Below, piece after piece: positions 59,129 through 64,000 of a stretch of 64,000 bases of DNA. A program made the translations under genes and the position numbers. Source of the DNA: Lophium mytilinum (taxonomy: Eukaryota > Ascomycota > Dothideomycetes > Mytilinidiales > Mytilinidiaceae). Numbering within the stretch: the first letter of the stretch is position 1; each line of letters begins with the position of its first letter. The DNA lies in contig MU004194.1 in assembly GCA_010093605.1 (NCBI GenBank), positions 481,793 to 545,792 on the forward strand. Reading direction: 5' to 3'. The notes below the pieces were generated by a model. That model had not been told where the DNA came from. It did not search any database and saw only the letters and a program-made list of their open reading frames with translations.

Positions 59129-60357
59129 TTACTTCAACACGGCCTTCACAGCGGCCACCTCCTCCTCCTTTTCCAAGATATCTGGCAACGGTCCTACCGG
59201 CGTAATAGCAAACGGGTTTATCTGCGCATGGCTCTTAGTATAGTGCTTCTTGATATGCTCAAACTGCGTCGTCTCCCCAAACGCCGGAATATCCCAATAC
59301 AGGTGCCTCAACCACTTATGCAAAGCCGGGAAGCCGGAGCGGATGTCGGCGATGTTGCACTTGAAGTGCTGCACGTATACGGGGTCAAATCTCACGATAG
59401 TCGTGTAAAGGCGAATATCCGCTTCAGTGACGTGGGGAGCGGAGTGGAGGTAGGCGGTTTTGGAGGCGGCGAGGTGGGATTCGATGCGTGTGAGGGACGA
59501 AAAGAGGGTGTGGACGGCTTTTTCGTAGGCTTCTTGGGTGCTGGAAGATGTGAGTGTTTAATAGGGGGCCGGATGGCAGGAGGGAGGAGAGTGTGTGCTC
59601 ACGTTGCGAAACCAGACTTGTAGACGCCGTTGTTGATGTCGTTGTAGACCCACTCGTTCTGCTCTTCGATCTCTTTCTGTAAGTTCTGCGGGAATAGGTC
59701 CAGGGCTTTGTGCTTGTCGTCCAGCAGGTCGTCGAAGGCGGAGTAGAACATGCGGATGATCTCGCTGCTTTCGTTGTTCACGATTCGCTGGGCTTTCTTG
59801 TCGTAGAGGGTTGGCACAGTGAAGCGTCCTTGGTAGTCCGGGTTCTGTTGGTAGTAGATGTCCTGGAGATGTGTGAAGTCGGGGTGGACTGGGTCGGGAG
59901 TGGTATTCTCCCCGGGGACGTTCTCTTCTGCTGTTGCAAATCGCCATCCTAAGAAGCATAAGCTTAGATTCTAGATATCATCATTGGACAGGGTGTACCT
60001 TTGGCGCCCATGTGCCAGTGTACTGAAGTGAAGGGGATAATATCTTGGAGACCCTTCAAGTTTCTTGCAATAAGTGTACGGTGTGCTTCGATTCGTTAGC
60101 GTTGAGAGTGATGCATTTCGAGGAATACTGACCCCAGGGGCACGCATATGAGACATAAAGGTGATATCGGCCTTTCTCAGCGGGGAACTCGGCGCCTGGA
60201 TCCTTTGAGATGAACGATCTGAAGACAGATTGCTGCCTCTTGAATTCGCCGCTTTTGTCCCCGGGAAGAACCCAATTGAGGATGTTCTTTTTATCTTCTG
60301 ACTTCAAGGCATCAGTACACGAATAGTTCAGTTGGAAGACTAGAGAACACAAACCAT
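59129..60357 (-). CDS. ecm4: Glutathionyl-hydroquinone reductase / omega-class glutathione transferase (ECM4 type)
   Basis: Five exons (60357-60355, 60301-60133, 60085-59999, 59948-59603, 59540-59129) give 338 residues. The first exon would be only the ATG, followed at once by a donor, giving [16 protein letters not shown]. An unspliced alternative start exists at 60,352. The catalytic Cys55 lies in [12 protein letters not shown], as in Xi/omega-class enzymes. [20 protein letters not shown] binds glutathione, and [20 protein letters not shown] with [19 protein letters not shown] belongs to the helical domain. Such enzymes reduce glutathionyl-quinones to hydroquinones and are cytosolic. Yeast Ecm4/Gto homologues share the same architecture. 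Only the very short start exon is uncertain. Confidence 0.93.
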
Positions 60358-62756
60358 GCTGGTGCTGAGAGCTCTTATAGTCGATGTTGGGCTTTGTATA
60401 TGATTGTTTATCAGTCGTAGACGAGCGAGAATCACGTTCATTAATCTCGCAAATCGAGTCGAGGATTGAAGAAGCTTAAAAGAAGCTACAGATCAAGACT
60501 AAGATACTAAGTGAGAAGAAACGTGGGAGTGCTGAAGCTTTAAGTGGTGCAATATTTCGAGAGCGGGGTGGCTCCGCGATGCTGCTCGTCATCAAACAAA
60601 GGCGCCGCTAAGAAAGCTTGACATCGCTGTGTCGATGTTTATTCAGCATCATGAAGACCTGACAAACGTGAATCGTTCCAGCTTCACAACGCATTGCAAA
60701 TGGATTATGCAACGTGATACAAATACTTCTCTGATGGTCCAGCTGTTATGTCATGTACTCTGGGAGAATAAATAACCGAGTTACAGCGATAAAGCAACTG
60801 GTATTCTATCTGAGTCTAGTCCAACACCGACGTTCTCCAAGCCTGTCAGTAGAACCTGTAGATAATATCAAGTATTCTGGACTCGCAAAGACTGGATCTC
60901 GCTACAAGTATAGTTTGGCATCTATATTCGAAGATGTTTCTGTCTAAGAGCATCATCTATAGACCATCAAGCCTGCGAAGAAGAACTGTCGTTATATTCG
61001 AATTTTTCCGGCTTCACGTGACTTTCACGTGAGCTTCGGTTAGCTTAGACGTCTGTGCATTCGAAGACAAGCCCATCACTTCGATGGTGCTGTGGTGCCA
61101 ATGAAACTACAGCTGAGGCTTTAACCATGGCTCTGGGAAGACAGCATCAGATGCAGCGGGTCTTAATGGCACCATGACAGGTCGAACCGCGGTTCAGTGT
61201 ATTGGGAGAAGTAAATTGGGATACGACATCTCTTAGAAGTCCGGAAATAGCTACATGTGAGGGGCTGGGCTTGGATATTTTGGTCGAGGGGCCCTAGTAT
61301 CTCGACGGGTAGGTCTTGGGGCGGTGCGTGTTCCATGGTTGAGGTTTTAGGTGGTAGAGCTCACAGGACGACACCCCCACAATCTCCTTCCCTTCTCGTG
61401 CAGGCGCGCAGACAGCCACGCTGGGCCAGCGCTGAGGTGCAGACGATGAACATCAGATCGGTGGACTGTCTCTCTACGGCGCCGTTGCGGCCGCTGGAGA
61501 CGGGTGGGGTGCATGCATTACACGAGGTGTGGAAACGCTGACTGTGACCTTGAAACAACTACAACGTCCTTCGCGCAATGGTTGCGCACTGCAAAAGCTG
61601 AGGAGCTCCCAGTTACCCGGGTCGATCAAGCCTCACGCTGCTTCGAGAATGGGCAGTGGGGCGTCTGAGGAGTGATGCGCGCTCCAGGGCGCAGTTCCGA
61701 CGGCCAGCGCATCGCATGCCCACGCTTCATCCATCGTAGCATTGCGGGAAGGGCCGGTACCTAGGTATGCATGCGCAGGGTGCTGACCGATACCGTCCGT
61801 CGGTACCTCGTCCGTATTGCGGGAAAAGAAGGGCAAAAGCAGACATGCAATGCTCGCCCACGAGGCCAGCAAAACGACGGGGGATCGCCCTGCCTCTGTC
61901 GCAGGCCAGCTCGTCACTTGCACACTACTCCTCCTCCACGGCGTGCCTGACCTGGAAAGCCGCGGGGATGATGTCAGGGCGCTAGGGTTGGTAGATCGCT
62001 CGCACGCGGTGCACCGTTCTTTTTAGGTTTCTGCAAGGCCAGCGTGATGGTCAAATGGCCCTGCGTCTGTGGTCTCAGGCCGCAGGTCCAATACCCTCGT
62101 GCATAGGCGTGCAGGCCGTCTCCGCCAGAGCTGCGTCGGTATGAGGCAGACAGTGGGGAGATGATATACCCGTGATGCAGCTGTGATTGGCAGCATCGAG
62201 ATTCGGCTCATCTGGCGGTCGGCCAGCAGTCACCCAGCAGTCACCCAGCAGCAAGGCCGCGGACAGTTCCACGTTGATTCTAGAGCCTGCAGCCAGTCTG
62301 GCGAGCGAGTGTTGCCACTCAGGGCGCGGTGGCAGCGACTCGTGACAAGAGCAAGCGTGTGGAGGGTTGCCACCTGGCGGCGGTTCTCTATGTTTTGAAT
62401 ACGCTAAAGCTGTGTGCTGATGAACTATACGCCCTGTCATCAGCCCGTGAAACTGGCATACCACGTGCGCACAGGCATACCGTGAGGAGGGTTTCAAGCA
62501 GTATCAAAGGTAGATAGGTTGTGGGCAAGCTGCTAGCATGCTATTGACGGAGTTCGACGTTATATCAGAGTTCTAGCGTAGTGTTAGCAGTGTGACTGGT
62601 TAAAAACGATGCTGTGAGCCCACAAGCCTGCTGTGCTGCTGTCGCGCGGGTCCCTTTTAGCACCAATCAGCCCTTTACTGTTAGCCTGCCCGGTGTTATT
62701 TACAGCAGTGTGAATGTATTATACTATATACCGTTCTAGTCTAGCAAGATCTGCCA
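60358..62756. other. Gene desert of 2.4 kb
   Basis: The left end is the promoter of the ecm4-type gene. The rest has many overlapping open frames on both strands with no family signature. Two tandem cacgtg boxes (61,015-61,020 and 61,026-61,031) and a direct repeat cagcagtcacc x2 (62,224-62,245) are the only local structures noted. I see no tRNA or other RNA gene. Confidence 0.55.
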
Positions 62757-64000
62757 ATGACGCGCAAAACAGCCACCGAGCCGACGCTGCAGCAAGAAGG
62801 CTCATTCGGCCCACTGGCTCACGGCGCAAAGCTCACGGCGCACTCGCGGGCTGCAAACCAGCTTTATTATTCCCCGACCGCCCCCAGCATCGGCCGCCCT
62901 ACTGCTGTCCGGCAGCTCCGTGGCGGGTCGTCCAGCGTCAACGGGCCCTACGCCGGCACTGTCTCCCTCGCAGGCCTCCCCCATCGGCCTGCCCTCCTTG
63001 CATCATAACTTAAATCAGGACGCCCTCCCGTGCGCCCGCCGTCTCCTTCGTTCCCACGCCGCCGCACCGCCATGAAGCCGAACGCCTCGCCACCACTCAC
63101 GCGAATCTCACCCGCCGCCATCCACGACCCCCGGTAGCACCGTCTCCCAACTCCACCCGGCGCATGGCCTTCGTCGCAACACAACCACCTCTCCAGCGAC
63201 CTCGCGATACCCGCTGGTCGCCCGATGCCGTGGCCGTTTGGGCGCCGTCGCGCCACCAAATTAAAAGTGGACGGGCCCGCCCCCGTCGCAGAAGGGAAGA
63301 AGCCTGCCGCTGCTTATGCTGGCCAGCGATCAGGCAGTATGCCCGACACGTCCCAAGCCCTAGGTCGCAGGATTAGCACACGCCAGAAGAGCAGGCGCAA
63401 AAGGAGGCCGACCTCCCGCTCCGACGCGTCACTGCGCGACGTCGACCTCGAGAAGCATTCCTCCGATCTCGAACCCACACACATCACCGCCGAAAAGCAG
63501 CACCTGTATCCCCAGGGCAGCCGAGAAGACATCACGGCCCTCCCCATCACCAAAGAACTCGGCACCAGTCCCCACCTGCGGCCCGTCACCCAGGACCTCC
63601 AAACACCCTACAACTTCCAGCTACAAGGACAATCGCACACCAGCATCCCGTCCGCACGCGAGCGCGGCAAGTTGCAGCGCCCACAGACCTTGCGGGGCAA
63701 ACGGAGCGCCAACGACCCGGCCCTCCCTCGACGCAAATCCACGAAGAAGAGGAAGAATGACCACGTGCGGGAAGAGGAGATACGCGCAATGAGCATGCCG
63801 GTGCCGCAGAAGCGACCAGCCGGCAACTCTGGAGGAGGCATGTTGCGCCGCGATAGCAAGAAGATGCGCAGTGGCCTGAACAGGCACTTCGAACGGCCCA
63901 CGTCCAACATATCCCTACCTGTCGAGGAGTCAATTCACTCGTCAATGTCTGGAGGATCTGAGTCCCGCGCCTTCAGGGTCAGCGTCCTGGACATGTTCAC
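62757..64000 (+). CDS. Basic, low-complexity hypothetical protein, partial at the window end
   Basis: A continuous plus-strand frame runs from about 63,138 to the end of the window without a stop. It contains PMPWPFGRRRATKLKVDG, SMPDTSQALGRRISTRQKSR and, toward the end, RHFERPTSNISLPVEES. The protein is rich in Arg, Lys, Ser and Pro and looks disordered, with basic stretches resembling nuclear localisation signals (RRKSTKKRKN). A frame at 62,757-63,008 (MTRKTATEPTLQQEGSF...) may be an upstream exon, but I could not find a donor that joins it cleanly, so the start is unknown. The 3' part is cut by the window edge. Family not recognised. Confidence 0.55.

Noticed and set aside
61257-62517. Many short frames in the 60.4-62.7 kb desert, considered as a possible small-protein cluster
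   Set aside because: They overlap on both strands without motifs, signal peptides or introns.
1-64000. Search by eye for tRNA, 5S rRNA, CRISPR arrays and telomere repeats
   Set aside because: No conserved B-box with matching arms, no array of spaced repeats, and no ttaggg runs were seen; CRISPR is not expected in a fungal nuclear genome.

Overview
This 64 kb window comes from the nuclear genome of a filamentous ascomycete (Pezizomycotina, most likely a Dothideomycete). The evidence is short GT..AG introns of about 50-90 nt, TGCTAAC-type branch points, fungal gene families such as TVP15, a two-finger siderophore GATA repressor, an AA9 polysaccharide monooxygenase and a Fip1/Nup49 pair, and a block of AT-rich DNA mutated in the way repeat-induced point mutation (RIP) acts. 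Gene models were assembled by hand by joining open frames at splice sites that keep the reading phase. The assignments rest on recognised family motifs, not on database searches.

Layout. Positions 1 to about 7,545 are an AT-rich island almost devoid of CpA and TpG. It holds the remains of a Ty3/gypsy-type retrotransposon (plus strand, about 240-3,060: reverse transcriptase, RNase H, integrase, chromodomain) and at least one other ruined element (lysine-rich frame on the minus strand, about 5,800-7,000). The edge with normal DNA is sharp and carries a perfect hairpin. Next come a large von Willebrand A-type protein (8.2-11.4 kb), a gene-poor stretch with fragmentary coding signal (11.4-14.2 kb), and a tiny cysteine/histidine protein (14.2 kb).

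From 15.2 to 23 kb all genes read on the minus strand: a DAP1-type heme-binding cytochrome-b5-like protein, a secreted agmatinase with eleven exons, a CUE5-type ubiquitin-binding protein and argininosuccinate synthase. On the plus strand follow the 2,554-residue morphogenesis scaffold TAO3/PAG1 (24.5-32.5 kb), TVP15 (33.1-34.0 kb), the iron regulator SRE (35.0-36.8 kb), then minus-strand eIF2B-alpha (38.0-39.1 kb), a fungal orphan scaffold protein (40.0-42.8 kb) and an AA9 enzyme (44.6-46.2 kb).

The rest is dense housekeeping: ALG2 and VPS15 as a divergent pair, LEA1 and FIP1 convergent, FIP1 and NUP49 divergent, NUP49 and a glutathionyl-hydroquinone reductase convergent. A 2.4 kb stretch without recognisable genes (60.4-62.7 kb) leads to a basic, disordered protein that runs off the right end. 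The agmatinase and argininosuccinate synthase both act in arginine/polyamine metabolism, but nothing else suggests a metabolic cluster. I did not find a clearly new multi-gene system. The best leads are the vWA protein at the RIP border, the unexplained N-terminal module on FIP1, the orphan scaffold protein, and the possible orphan gene near 12.2-13.4 kb.
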